Source: Brevibacillus thermoruber 423
GTDB lineage: Bacteria; Bacillota; Bacilli; Brevibacillales; Brevibacillaceae
DNA: 64,000 nt
Assembly: GCF_000454065.1 (NCBI RefSeq)
Contig: NZ_KE695653.1
Coordinates: forward strand, 1 to 64,000
Direction: 5' to 3'
Part shown: piece after piece, positions 18,639 to 30,416 of the stretch
Layout of the letters: the number at the start of each line of letters is the position of its first letter
Position numbering within the stretch: the first letter of the stretch is position 1
The notes under the pieces: generated by a model
What the model saw: only the letters and a program-made list of their open reading frames with translations
Database searches by the model: none
What the model was told of the DNA's origin: nothing
Position numbers and translations under genes: made by a program

Positions 18639-18767
18639 ATGAAGAAACTGGTAAAGCTGTCGTGTGGTTTTTTTGCTTCCCTGTCAGCACTGAATCTGGC
18701 TGGCATTCTGAAAGTTGGCGTCTTTTACGAACCGCTTCCGCCGGAACAGCGCGATAAACTAGCATAG
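18639..18767 (+). CDS. AgrD-like autoinducer prepeptide (42 aa)
   Basis: Small gene starting two bases after agrB. It encodes a Lys-rich start (MKKLVKLSCG), an amphipathic/hydrophobic middle, and a C-terminus with FYEPLPPEQ, which resembles the Y-x-P-x-x-P-E tail of the AgrD-like cyclic lactone autoinducer family. Oddly, there is no Cys or Ser in the 12 residues before FYEP where the ring-forming residue normally sits; the only Cys is residue 9 in the N-terminal helix. Either the signal is non-canonical or the maturation differs. Transcription ends at the strong hairpin at 18780-18821. Confidence 0.8.
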   Translation: MKKLVKLSCGFFASLSALNLAGILKVGVFYEPLPPEQRDKLA

Positions 18768-18779
18768 ATCATACAGAAC

Positions 18780-18821
18780 AGAACAGGTCCACTCCCTAAA
18801 CGAGTGGACCTGTTCTTTTTC
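18780..18821 (+). terminator. Terminator of the agr-like operon
   Basis: Perfect 15-bp inverted repeat AGAACAGGTCCACTC/GAGTGGACCTGTTCT with a 7-nt loop and a T run (TTCTTTTTC). Because the stem is symmetric it may also stop the convergent HD gene transcript. Confidence 0.93.
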
Positions 18822-18875
18822 ACCAGCGTTATCTTGTTCGCAGGGAGGGGAAACATCGTCGCGGCTGCCGGTTGT

Positions 18876-19505
18876 TCACCGCACCCCGCGCAGTTCCTGC
18901 TCCCACCGCTCAAAAAATTGCACCATGAAGCGGTGCCGCTCTTCGGCGATCCGCCGGGCGGCCGGTGTCATCAGCCTGTCCTTCAATCGGCTCAGCTTCC
19001 ACTCGAATTCCTTGGCCGGCGTGTGCTGGTCCGGATCGTCGGAATGGATCGGCTGACCGATCACCCCGGAGTAGGCAAACGCCCGGGCCACGCCGATGGC
19101 GCCGATGGAATCCAGTTTGTCGGCGTCAAACAAAATCTGCTCTTCCCGCGTCACCGGCGGCCTTTCCTTGCGATAGCGGTGAGCGAGAATCGCGCTCTGG
19201 ACGCGGGCGATCAGCCCCTCGTCCACCCCTTCGTCGCGCAGCAGCACAGCCGCTTCACGCGCGCTGATTTCCGCGTGGCATTCTCCGGTGCGCCTCTCCT
19301 CGGCGCGGCCGATGTCGTGCAGCAGCGCGGCGAGACGAAGGACGGTCATGTCCGCTCCTTCCTCCCGCCCGATTCGCTCGCACAGGGCGATCACCCGCAG
19401 ATTGTGCTGCCAGTCGTGGGCTGGGTCCTGTCCGTCAAAATAGCGCCGCGCCGTTTCCACCAGCCGCGGCGGCAGCGAAGCCAGCGCCTCTGCCGCGTAC
19501 TCCAT
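18876..19505 (-). CDS. HD-domain phosphohydrolase
   Basis: A 209-aa protein with the HD superfamily metal ligands: HDWQHNLRV, LLHDIGRAEE (the HD), and DADKLDSIGAIGVARAF, which together fit the YpgQ/YedJ type of small HD hydrolases (several act on nucleotides). Start ATG 19505 follows GAGGAG; an upstream ATG at 19529 is possible. It lies 70 bp behind uvrA in the same direction and may be the last gene of the uvrBA transcript. Confidence 0.85.
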   Translation of the reverse strand: MEYAAEALASLPPRLVETARRYFDGQDPAHDWQHNLRVIALCERIGREEGADMTVLRLAALLHDIGRAEERRTGECHAEISAREAAVLLRDEGVDEGLIARVQSAILAHRYRKERPPVTREEQILFDADKLDSIGAIGVARAFAYSGVIGQPIHSDDPDQHTPAKEFEWKLSRLKDRLMTPAARRIAEERHRFMVQFFERWEQELRGVR

Positions 19506-19574
19506 GCTCTCCTCGCCCCTTTGGTCCATTCGATCCGGTTCCGCCCGGACCGCATCGCTCCTCATATTTGGAAA

Positions 19575-22442
<2,868 letters not shown>

Positions 22443-22458
22443 GAACATACCTCTTTTC

Positions 22459-24435
22459 TTAGAGCTCCGCCTTCAGCTCCAGTATCAAGTCGCGCAGTTC
22501 GGCCGCGCGTTCAAACATCAGGTTGCGCGCCGCTTCCTTCATTTCTTCTTCCATCCGTTCAATCACGGCCAGGCGGTCTTTCTTCGACATCTTCTTGAAG
22601 TCGGCGTGCGGCAGGTATTCGGCTTTCTCTTCCGCCACCCGCGTCGCCTCGATCACTTCGCGGACGGCTTTCTTCACGGTCTGCGGCGTAATGCCGTGCT
22701 TTTCATTGTACGCGATCTGGATGGAACGGCGCCGCTCCGTCTCCCGGATGGCCGCTGCCATGGAGTCGGTGATCCGGTCGGCGTACATGATGACGCGTCC
22801 CTCGGCGTTGCGGGCCGCCCGGCCGATCGTCTGGATCAGCGAGCGCTCGTTGCGGAGGAACCCTTCCTTGTCCGCGTCGAGAATCGCCACCAGCGACACT
22901 TCGGGCAGGTCCAGCCCCTCCCGCAGGAGGTTGATCCCGATCAGCACGTCAAATTCCCCCAGCCGCAGGGAGCGCAGGATCTGCATCCGCTCGATCGTCT
23001 TGATGTCGGAGTGCAGGTAGCGCACCTTGATCCCGATTTCCTTCAGATAGTCGGTCAGGTCCTCGGCCATCTTTTTCGTCAGCGTCGTGACCAGCACGCG
23101 CTCATCCTTGGCGATCGTGGCCCGAATCTCGCCGATCAGGTCGTCGATCTGCCCCTTGATCGGCCGCACGGAAATGGTCGGGTCGACCAGGCCGGTGGGG
23201 CGAATCACCTGCTGCACCACGACCGGGCAGTGCTCCAGCTCGTACGGCCCCGGCGTGGCGGAGATGTAGATCGCCTGATTCACCTTGGACTCAAACTCTT
23301 CGAAGGTGAGCGGCCGGTTGTCCCGCGCCGACGGCAGACGGAAGCCGTGCTCGACCAGGACGTCCTTGCGCGCCCGGTCCCCGTTGTACATCCCGCGAAT
23401 CTGCGGCAGCGTCATGTGCGACTCGTCGATGATGACGAGGAAGTCTTTCGGAAAATAGTCGAGCAGCGTGTACGGCGGGTGCCCCGGCGGCAGCCCCGTC
23501 AGGTGGCGGGAGTAGTTTTCGATGCCGGAGCAGAAGCCCATCTCCATCATCATTTCCATGTCGTAGCGGGTGCGCTGCTCCAGGCGCTGCGCCTCCAGCA
23601 GCTTGCCCGCGGCGCGCAGTTCGGCCAGCCGCTCTTCCAGCTCCGCTTCAATGCTCTGGATGGCCCGCTTCATTTTCTCCTCGCGGGTCACGTAGTGGGA
23701 TGCCGGGAAGATGGCGACGTGGTCGCGCTGGCCGATAATCTCTCCGGTCACCACGTCAATCGCCGTGATCCGTTCGATCTCGTCTCCGAAAAACTCCACG
23801 CGGATCGCCTGTTCGCCGTGGGACGCGGGAAAGATCTCCACGACGTCCCCGCGGACGCGGAAGGTCCCGCGGGTGAAGTTGATGTCGTTGCGGTTGTACT
23901 GGATGTCCACCAGCCGGTGCAGCACTTCGTCCCGGCTTTTCTCCATCCCGACGCGCAGCGACAGCACAAGCTCCCGGTACTCTTCCGGGGAACCCAACCC
24001 GTAAATGCACGAGACGGACGCGACGATGATCACGTCCCGCCGCTCGAACAAGGCGCTGGTGGCCGAGTGGCGCAGCTTGTCGATCTCGTCGTTGATGCTG
24101 GAGTCTTTTTCAATATAGGTGTCCGATTGGGGAATGTACGCTTCCGGTTGGTAGTAGTCGTAGTAGCTGACGAAGTATTCGACGGCGTTTTTGGGGAAAA
24201 ACTCCTTGAACTCGGCGCACAACTGCGCAGCCAAGGTCTTGTTGTGGGCGATCACCAGCGTCGGCTTGTTCACCTGGGCGATCACCTGCGCCGCCGTAAA
24301 GGTTTTTCCCGTACCGGTCGCCCCCAGCAGCGTCTGGTGCCGCTTGCCCGCCTTCACGCCCTCCACCAGTTCGGCAATGGCGGTCGGCTGGTCACCGGAC
24401 GGCTGATACTCCGATACCAATTCAAAACGGTCCAT
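22459..24435 (-). CDS. uvrB: Excinuclease ABC subunit B
   Basis: A 658-aa helicase-like repair protein: Walker [11 protein letters not shown], beta-hairpin region [14 protein letters not shown], helicase motifs ([13 protein letters not shown]) and a C-terminal UVR domain ([23 protein letters not shown]) for UvrC contact. Start [12 protein letters not shown] agrees with the family; the ATG 30 nt upstream at 24465 falls at the predicted transcription start, so it cannot carry a ribosome site. Preceded by an extended -10 and a LexA box, so SOS-inducible. Confidence 0.97.
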   Translation of the reverse strand: MDRFELVSEYQPSGDQPTAIAELVEGVKAGKRHQTLLGATGTGKTFTAAQVIAQVNKPTLVIAHNKTLAAQLCAEFKEFFPKNAVEYFVSYYDYYQPEAYIPQSDTYIEKDSSINDEIDKLRHSATSALFERRDVIIVASVSCIYGLGSPEEYRELVLSLRVGMEKSRDEVLHRLVDIQYNRNDINFTRGTFRVRGDVVEIFPASHGEQAIRVEFFGDEIERITAIDVVTGEIIGQRDHVAIFPASHYVTREEKMKRAIQSIEAELEERLAELRAAGKLLEAQRLEQRTRYDMEMMMEMGFCSGIENYSRHLTGLPPGHPPYTLLDYFPKDFLVIIDESHMTLPQIRGMYNGDRARKDVLVEHGFRLPSARDNRPLTFEEFESKVNQAIYISATPGPYELEHCPVVVQQVIRPTGLVDPTISVRPIKGQIDDLIGEIRATIAKDERVLVTTLTKKMAEDLTDYLKEIGIKVRYLHSDIKTIERMQILRSLRLGEFDVLIGINLLREGLDLPEVSLVAILDADKEGFLRNERSLIQTIGRAARNAEGRVIMYADRITDSMAAAIRETERRRSIQIAYNEKHGITPQTVKKAVREVIEATRVAEEKAEYLPHADFKKMSKKDRLAVIERMEEEMKEAARNLMFERAAELRDLILELKAEL

Positions 24436-24470
24436 TCCCTCGTTCATCTCCTTGTCACATGTCATTTTCC

Positions 24471-24479
24471 ATTATAGCA
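24471..24479 (-). promoter_or_regulatory. uvrBA extended -10 promoter
   Basis: The minus strand carries TGCTATAAT, a perfect TATAAT with the TG extension; the -35 region is poor (about GCTTAT). Transcription would start near 24464. Confidence 0.75.
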
Positions 24480-24506
24480 CAATCGTTCAAAAAATAAGCC
24501 GGAATT

Positions 24507-24520
24507 CGAACAAATGTTTG
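24507..24520. promoter_or_regulatory. LexA (DinR) SOS box between uvrB and flgD
   Basis: CGAACAAATGTTTG matches 13 of 14 positions of the Bacillus LexA consensus CGAACRNRYGTTYC. It sits about 30 bp upstream of the uvrBA -10. It also lies just upstream of the divergent flgD gene. Confidence 0.85.
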
Positions 24521-24522
24521 TC

Positions 24523-24550
24523 TTCACCCGCCGCCCGCTTCTGCCGATAC
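24523..24550 (+). promoter_or_regulatory. Candidate sigma-D (flagellar) promoter of flgD
   Basis: GCCGATAC at 24543-24550 matches 7 of 8 bases of the sigma-D -10 GCCGATAT; the -35 (TTCA at 24523, spacer 16) matches the TAAA consensus only partly. Position 60 bp upstream of flgD supports the reading. Confidence 0.5.
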
Positions 24551-24609
24551 TGATAGTGAGTCTCTACGTATGTGTGAACGACACACCCGACATGTCAGGG
24601 AGGATCGCC

Positions 24610-25542
24610 ATGGCAGACACAGGAAGCGTTACCAACAATCCTTACATACAGCCCAGTTGGAGCTACAAGGGCAAAAAAGAGTTTACCACCGAGCTGGACC
24701 AGAACGCCTTTATGAAACTGCTGCTGGAGCAGTTGAAAAACCAGGACCCGCTCTCTCCGATGGACAACTCGCAGTTTATCCAGCAGACCAGCATGATGAC
24801 CATGGTGGAAAAAATCACGAAAATGGCCAACCTGATGGAGCAGTCCAACAGCAGCATGCTCACCCTGCGCGAGTATGAGGGCCTGATCGGGAAGACGGCC
24901 ACCTACGATTTGCAGAAGGTGGACGAGCTGACCGGCGAAGTGACACACGAGAAAAAGACGGGCGTCATCGAATCGGTCTCCATGGATAACGGCAAAATCT
25001 ACTTCCGGATCGCGGGCGAGCAGACACCGATCCCGCGCGAATGGGTGAGCGGCCTGGAGTCCAAGGGCATGACCGGGACCGAACTGGACAACAGCCTGAA
25101 GTACGCGGAAATGATCGGCAAGCAGATCTCCTACAAGGAGACGCAGCAGGTGGACAAGGACGGCAATCCGGATACGACGGACGACATCACCACCGTTGAC
25201 GAGATCAAGAACGGCGTGATTGTCGGCTTTACGATGAAGGACGGCAAAGTGGAATTCCAGTTGGACAACGGCAAGACCATCAAGCTGGAAGACGTGACCG
25301 GCATGTCGGTGAAGCCGGACAACCTGCCGATGAACAACACACTCCAGTACGCCCAGATGATCGGCTACACGATCACCTACACCGAGACGGCCACCAACCC
25401 GGACGGCACCACGTCCACCACCGAAAGCACCGGCGTGATCAAGGCGGTCAGCATGAAGAACGGCATGGTGGAGTTTGTCCTGGAAGACGACAAAAAGGTG
25501 AAGCTGAGCCAGATTGTCGGGTTCGAAGCAACTGCGCAATAA
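24610..25542 (+). CDS. flgD: Flagellar hook assembly (cap) protein FlgD with three repeat modules
   Basis: A 310-aa protein. Residues 25-80 form the FlgD N-terminal domain (FMKLLLEQLKNQDPLSPMDN, then QQTSMMTMVEKITKMANL), needed for hook capping. The rest is not the usual FlgD Ig/tudor pair but three similar modules at about 88-149, 166-231 and 247-306, each running from a MIGKxxxY segment to a GVIxxxxMKxGxVxFxL segment. Start follows AGGGAGGATC. Usually flgD sits inside the fla/che operon; here it stands alone beside uvrB. The cap polymer should fold hook subunits at the tip of the growing hook. Confidence 0.85.
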   Translation: MADTGSVTNNPYIQPSWSYKGKKEFTTELDQNAFMKLLLEQLKNQDPLSPMDNSQFIQQTSMMTMVEKITKMANLMEQSNSSMLTLREYEGLIGKTATYDLQKVDELTGEVTHEKKTGVIESVSMDNGKIYFRIAGEQTPIPREWVSGLESKGMTGTELDNSLKYAEMIGKQISYKETQQVDKDGNPDTTDDITTVDEIKNGVIVGFTMKDGKVEFQLDNGKTIKLEDVTGMSVKPDNLPMNNTLQYAQMIGYTITYTETATNPDGTTSTTESTGVIKAVSMKNGMVEFVLEDDKKVKLSQIVGFEATAQ

Positions 25543-25570
25543 CCCTAGCGCGAGCCCTCACACATGACAA

Positions 25571-25616
25571 AAAAACAGCCGTACCGGCCGAACAGGCAGG
25601 TGCGGCTGTTTGGCTT
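25571..25616. terminator. Bidirectional terminator between flgD and YcdB-like gene
   Basis: AACAGCCGTACC and GGTGCGGCTGTT pair with one G-T, with seven A on the left and TTTGGCTTTT on the right. It is positioned to stop both convergent transcripts. Confidence 0.85.
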
Positions 25617-25629
25617 TTGCGGGCCCGTT

Positions 25630-27330
25630 TCATTCACGGACGACGACGGTCCCGGTATGTCCATCCACATAAACGGTCAGGTCCACCTTCGTTTCCACGC
25701 CGCAAAAGCAGTGGGAACGCGACTGCCGGAACGAGAGATCGTAGGCAAGCTGCCAGGTCTGCCCATCCGTATGCGGCCGATCGCCGCGGACGTACACCAG
25801 TTCCAGCGGGTACGCGGCAAGCAGGGCCTGAACCGCCTGCTGTTCGGAGACGGCCGCGGCGGGCGAGGGATAGCGGATGGCGGCCCAGTCAGGCAGGGCG
25901 AGCGACACCTCCTGGATCGAACCGTCCAGCGGATTGACGGAAATAGTGTACGCACCTTCTTCCTCCCGCTCGTCCTCCCAAAAGACGGGAATGCCGTTGA
26001 CGACCGGATCGGCGGTGATCCAGGTCCGGTTTTCTCCTCCCGTATCCTGCACGCGCAGCTTGTGGGTACCGGCCGGCAGCAGGCGCTCCAGCAGAGCAGT
26101 GGCCGCCGCCCAATCCCGTTTTTTGTCCGTTGGGCGCCCCCCGTGCAGCCCATCGTCCAGCACGACGCGGATGAGCCGGCCTGACGCGGCGTCCGTTTCC
26201 AGCAGGACGTGGGTGCGCAATGCGGGACTCAGGCCGCGGGGAAACTGGCCCAGGGCATACGCTTTGTCCCGGTCGCCCACGCCTTCGTCAAAAAACCCCC
26301 AGATAAAAAAGCGGTGCTGCTCGCCGCTGTCCCGCGCGTCCGTATAGACGGTCACCGGCAGCTTTTGCACATCCGCCCCCAGTGCCCGCCTGACCAGTTC
26401 CTGCGCTTCCGCTTCTGTCCGCGCTGTCCATGCTTTTCCTGTTCCCGTCACGGTCAGCGTGCGAACCTCCGCTTGTTGACGGGATGCCGCCAGCCGGCTC
26501 CCCTTCACGGCATCCAGCGCGCTGCCGGAGTGCGGGCCGCGCACCACGCCGTCTCTGATCGCGTAGACCAGCCGGGCCTCGACCGGTGTGCGGCCGTCGT
26601 ATGGGCTCGGCAGCAGATAGACGGGCTCCAGCGGATGACTCTGGACGTAGCGCTGCTTGGCTGTCGCGGGGGACATGATCCGCTGCGCGGAAGGAAACGA
26701 CGCCGGGCTCCATTTTTGATAAAGGGCGCCGTCAAAGGTGCGAAACCCGACAATCCGGCCGGACTGGTCGACCGTGACGAAGCAATCGTAGCCGTCGTCG
26801 AGCGGGATGTTGCGGATGGTGCGGACGAAGCGGACCGTCCTTAGTTCGCCCTGGCGCGTCACGGCGCGGGGGTGGTACGACAAGCCGTGCGGATGCAGGC
26901 GGGACAAAAACGCCGATGCCTTTGCGATCACCTGCTGATCCCCAAGCACGGGCCCCGTATTGGGCTGCTCCGGCGTAATCTCCATGCTCAGCAGATCGCC
27001 CGTCTGCGGATCAAAGACGGCTTTGTCCCTGCTCTCCTCCGCACCGGCACGGGTGAAGCCAAACGTGACCGCCTCGCCGCTGATGCCGGGACCGTCGACG
27101 GGGCCGGAGTAGACGACGAAACGGCTGGCCAGCTCCGGAACGAGCCGGACCAGGTGCTGGACGCCTTTGGAGACCGGCGCGGGGACGGGAACGGGCGCCT
27201 TCTGCCCCTGTGCAGATTCTGCATGCGGCTGCGATCCGGGGTTGGCCGCCGCCACCGGCGAGACAAGCAGGCTTGCCGCCGTAAGCGCCCCTGTCCAGAA
27301 CACCGCCGCAGACTTTCGATATGCTCCCAT
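25630..27330 (-). CDS. Exported YcdB/YcdC repeat (PepSY-like) protein
   Basis: A 566-aa secreted protein. A signal peptide (AVFWTGALTAASLLVSPVAAA) is followed by a Pro/Gln-rich linker and then at least two long repeats resembling YcdB/YcdC and PepSY domains: AVFDPQTGDLLSMEI, then GRIVGFRTFDG, and again YTISVNPLDGSIQEV. These domains occur in extracellular proteins of spore-formers and may modulate proteases; no enzyme motif is visible. Start 27330 chosen because GGGAGAGG lies 9 nt upstream. Function unknown. Confidence 0.7.
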   Translation of the reverse strand: MGAYRKSAAVFWTGALTAASLLVSPVAAANPGSQPHAESAQGQKAPVPVPAPVSKGVQHLVRLVPELASRFVVYSGPVDGPGISGEAVTFGFTRAGAEESRDKAVFDPQTGDLLSMEITPEQPNTGPVLGDQQVIAKASAFLSRLHPHGLSYHPRAVTRQGELRTVRFVRTIRNIPLDDGYDCFVTVDQSGRIVGFRTFDGALYQKWSPASFPSAQRIMSPATAKQRYVQSHPLEPVYLLPSPYDGRTPVEARLVYAIRDGVVRGPHSGSALDAVKGSRLAASRQQAEVRTLTVTGTGKAWTARTEAEAQELVRRALGADVQKLPVTVYTDARDSGEQHRFFIWGFFDEGVGDRDKAYALGQFPRGLSPALRTHVLLETDAASGRLIRVVLDDGLHGGRPTDKKRDWAAATALLERLLPAGTHKLRVQDTGGENRTWITADPVVNGIPVFWEDEREEEGAYTISVNPLDGSIQEVSLALPDWAAIRYPSPAAAVSEQQAVQALLAAYPLELVYVRGDRPHTDGQTWQLAYDLSFRQSRSHCFCGVETKVDLTVYVDGHTGTVVVRE

Positions 27331-27420
27331 CGCGTTCATCCTCTCCCTTTTTCCATTCACACCCATTTGACGCGGAAACCGGATCATTCGTTGCGGTCTG
27401 TCAAGCCTGCCCGGCAATAA

Positions 27421-27481
27421 AAAAACCGCCCGAAACCCGGACGGCCGCGCGCATGCGGCAGGGTACGGGTTCAGGCGGCAG
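27421..27481 (-). terminator. Terminator after the minJ-like gene
   Basis: The minus strand forms a long hairpin (CCGCCTGAACCCG pairing with CGGGTTTCGGGCGG around an inner GC-rich arm) ending in a run of seven T. Confidence 0.85.
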
Positions 27482-27482
27482 C

Positions 27483-28751
27483 TTACGCACCGATATTCAA
27501 TTTTTCCAACTTTTGCTTGATCAGCTCCACCACGCCGGCCCGCTGCATGTCCACGTACACCCGGGTAGAGGCGTCCGGAACGACGATGATGCCGAGCTGA
27601 TGGTGGTTACCTGCGTAGACGGCGCACTGCACAAACTTGATCTCGCCGTCGCGGGTGAGCACCTCCATCTTGCAGAAGGCCGGGTTCACCTGCAGGGCCG
27701 GGTACAGGTCCTCTTTGCTGCGGACGCTTACCCCGTTTACCTTGACGATGACCTCGCCCGGCCGGATGCCGATCTCTTCCGCCGGCGTTCCCGGGATGAC
27801 CGCCATCACCTTGACGCCCCGGGACGAGGGGACAAAATACGGCGCCCGCTGCCGTTCCTGCCATTGGCTCAACAGGAACAGCCCTTCGTGCCCCAGGAGG
27901 GCAAACAGCGCGGCCAGCAGCGTCAACGGTGCCCACAGGACGGCGAGCGCAGCCAGGCCGAGCAGCCCCACCGCGTACAGCGCCAACTGCCTGGCGATTT
28001 GACCCGCCTTCTGTTCCGGCGTCTGCGTCTGCGTCCAGTCGGAGTAACCGGTCACTGTCGGCAGCAGCAGGAGGCCGTACGATGCGGTCCCGGGCGAAAA
28101 GAACGGCCAGCCCGGATAAAGCGCCCCGCTCAGACTGCCCGGCTCCACCTGCACAAACAGGGCCAGCGGCGTCAGCCAAAACGAATGCAGCAGATACGCG
28201 CCCACGATCCGCCCCCGCTTTCCTTCGACAAACACGGGCGAGGCGTCCCGTCCTCCGTTCCAGCGGACGAGCATGGCTTCGATCAGATGCATCACGGCGA
28301 CCAGCGCCAGGAGCGGCAGCGGCTTTGCCTGTCCGATCGCGTTCCACACCGGGCCGATGACAGGGACGTCCACCGCTCCCGGGGCCACCTGCGCGATCGC
28401 GTGGAGCAGCGTCAGCAAGCCCGCCGCGTAGGCAAAACACAGAAAGCGCAGCCGAATCAGCGCGAGCAGCAGCGCCAGCCCCCACAGCAGCCAGAGGTCC
28501 TGCACCTGGACCACGACACCCAGCGCTCCGGCCATCAGGGAGACCAGCAGCCCTCCCGCCGCCCCCATGCCCAGCGAGCGCATCGTCTGGAGAAACGGCG
28601 TCTGGATCCGCACGGCAAACAACTGCCGTTCCAGGTTCATCTGCCTGCGGTAGTGCAGGTAGATGACGAACAGAAACAGGTAGAAAAACGGGTGGAGAAA
28701 AAACTGTCCAAACCCGTATGCAATCGAAAGGAGATCGCCTTGTAACGCCAA
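27483..28751 (-). CDS. minJ: PDZ-domain membrane protein, MinJ-like division-site determinant
   Basis: A 422-aa protein with about eight membrane helices and a C-terminal cytoplasmic PDZ domain (GVKVMAVIPGTPAEEIGIRPGEVIVKVNGVSV, about 310-375). In B. subtilis the gene of this architecture next to ctpB and ftsEX is minJ, which bridges DivIVA and MinD. Start chosen is a TTG with GAGGTG at 6 nt; upstream in-frame codons fall inside the ctpB terminator. Symbol given from architecture plus synteny. Confidence 0.75.
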   Translation of the reverse strand: MALQGDLLSIAYGFGQFFLHPFFYLFLFVIYLHYRRQMNLERQLFAVRIQTPFLQTMRSLGMGAAGGLLVSLMAGALGVVVQVQDLWLLWGLALLLALIRLRFLCFAYAAGLLTLLHAIAQVAPGAVDVPVIGPVWNAIGQAKPLPLLALVAVMHLIEAMLVRWNGGRDASPVFVEGKRGRIVGAYLLHSFWLTPLALFVQVEPGSLSGALYPGWPFFSPGTASYGLLLLPTVTGYSDWTQTQTPEQKAGQIARQLALYAVGLLGLAALAVLWAPLTLLAALFALLGHEGLFLLSQWQERQRAPYFVPSSRGVKVMAVIPGTPAEEIGIRPGEVIVKVNGVSVRSKEDLYPALQVNPAFCKMEVLTRDGEIKFVQCAVYAGNHHQLGIIVVPDASTRVYVDMQRAGVVELIKQKLEKLNIGA

Positions 28752-28779
28752 TTGCCTCACCTCTCCTGCAAAAAGGAAA

Positions 28780-28803
28780 ACCACGGCGTTTCTCTGCCGT
28801 GGT
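28780..28803 (-). terminator. Terminator after ctpB
   Basis: ACCACGGCGTTTCTCTGCCGTGGT hairpin; the minus strand continues TTTTCCTTTTTG. It overlaps the translation-start region of the next gene, so read-through is likely needed for minJ expression unless it has its own promoter. Confidence 0.8.
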
Positions 28804-28850
28804 TACCATTTCTACGGCTGGCGAGGGATTCCCTGCCTGGCCGCGCTGGT

Positions 28851-30335
28851 TTATTTTGCTTTCGCGTCGCGGCTGACGACGTCCAGCGCCTTTTGAAGCT
28901 GGAGGTCGTTGGCCGGCTTCCGGATTTCTTCCCGCAGGCTGTCCTCCAGAGCCGTCCGCGTCGCCGCATCCACCTTGCCGGTGACCGGCAGTTTGTGCGA
29001 CGCCTGGAACCGCTTGACCGCCTGCTCCGTCTTTTCGTCGAAATAGCCGTCGTTTCGGCCCGGCGACAGTTTCAAGCCGCTGAGAATCAACTGCAGGTTT
29101 TTCACGTCGCTGCCGGCCATGTCGCGGGCCAGCACCTTGTCCGTCGGCAGTTGGGTCGCGTTGAAGTAGTCGGGCTGGGCGACCTTCACGTCCGGTTCGA
29201 TGCCCTTTTCGTGAATCCAGTTGCCTTTGGGCGTCAGCCACTTGGCGATGGTCAGCTTGAGCTGGCTCTTGTCCGCCATCTCCATCGTGCTTTGCACCGT
29301 CCCTTTGCCAAACGACTTCTCCCCGACCAGTTTATAGCCGCCGCTCTCGCGCATCGCGCTGGCGAGGATTTCGGAAGCGCTGGCGCTGCCTGCGTTGATC
29401 AGAACGGCGATCGGATACGGTTTGGCTGCGTCGGCCTTGGAGAAGTACTCTTCCTTCTCCTTGCTGTTCGATCCGTATTCGATTTGGACGATCTTGCCCC
29501 GATTCGGGATGAGCACTTCGCCGATCTCTTTGACGGCCAAAAGATACCCGCCGGGGTTGCCGCGCACGTCGATGACCAGGCCGCCGATCCCCTTTTTCTC
29601 CAGGTCGGCCAGTTGTTCCTTGAAGTGGTTCGCCGTATCGCTGGAGAATTGGGTCAAGCTGATCACGCCGATGTTGACCCCGTTCTTCTCAATGATCTGG
29701 CTGGTGACCGTCTCAATCGGGATGTCGTCCCGAATGCAGACGATGGTCAGCGGCTCCGGCACGCCCGGCCGCACGATCTTGAGCACCGCTTTGGTGCCTT
29801 TGGGGCCGCGGATTTTGGTGACCGCCTGATGCAGGTCCAGCCCTTCCAGCGACTCGCCGTTGACGCTGATGATCTGGTCGTTTGGCTTGAGCCCCGCCTT
29901 TTCCGCCGGGGAATTCTTGAACGGGGAGACGACGGTAACTCGCCCGTTCTGCATCGTCACTTCCGTCCCGATTCCCTGGAAGGTGGAGTGGAGCGTCGAG
30001 TTGAACTCTTCCGCCGTCGCGGGGTCCATGTAGTCGCTGTACGGATCTTTCAGCGAACCGACCATGCCGCTGATCGCCCCTTCGACCAGTTGGTCGGTCG
30101 ACACGTTTTCAATGTACTCCTGCTTGATGGCCGAAAAGGCCTCCAGCAGCTTTTTAAACTCTTTCGGATACTCCTGTTGGCTTCCGCTGAAAAGCGAGCT
30201 TGCCGAAGCGGTTATCGTCCCGCTGCTGCTCTCGCCAGCCGAGTTTTTCATCAGGCCCATGGTGAGAAAACTGCTGGCGACCATGGAGACAAGCACAAGC
30301 GCAAGCACGGAACGTCCATTCCATTTCATCGTCAC
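28851..30335 (-). CDS. ctpB: Carboxy-terminal processing protease (S41), CtpB-like
   Basis: A 494-aa secreted serine protease. N-terminal membrane anchor/signal, PDZ domain (about 120-200: PFKNSPAEKAGLKPNDQIISVNGE), S41 catalytic domain with nucleophile in NAGSASASEILASA and lysine in GEKSFGKGTVQ, and a C-terminal peptidoglycan-binding domain (DGYFDEKTEQAVKRFQASHKLP). In B. subtilis CtpB cleaves SpoIVFA during sporulation. A GTG at 30335 with AAAGGATG upstream and an ATG two codons on (30329) are alternative starts. Confidence 0.92.
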   Translation of the reverse strand: MTMKWNGRSVLALVLVSMVASSFLTMGLMKNSAGESSSGTITASASSLFSGSQQEYPKEFKKLLEAFSAIKQEYIENVSTDQLVEGAISGMVGSLKDPYSDYMDPATAEEFNSTLHSTFQGIGTEVTMQNGRVTVVSPFKNSPAEKAGLKPNDQIISVNGESLEGLDLHQAVTKIRGPKGTKAVLKIVRPGVPEPLTIVCIRDDIPIETVTSQIIEKNGVNIGVISLTQFSSDTANHFKEQLADLEKKGIGGLVIDVRGNPGGYLLAVKEIGEVLIPNRGKIVQIEYGSNSKEKEEYFSKADAAKPYPIAVLINAGSASASEILASAMRESGGYKLVGEKSFGKGTVQSTMEMADKSQLKLTIAKWLTPKGNWIHEKGIEPDVKVAQPDYFNATQLPTDKVLARDMAGSDVKNLQLILSGLKLSPGRNDGYFDEKTEQAVKRFQASHKLPVTGKVDAATRTALEDSLREEIRKPANDLQLQKALDVVSRDAKAK

Positions 30336-30416
30336 GACACCATCCTTTGTGCTCCCGGTAGAAAAGGTATGCAGCTAGTGTATGCAACTCCGCGTGGCAA
30401 TATTTGCCGGATCCCG

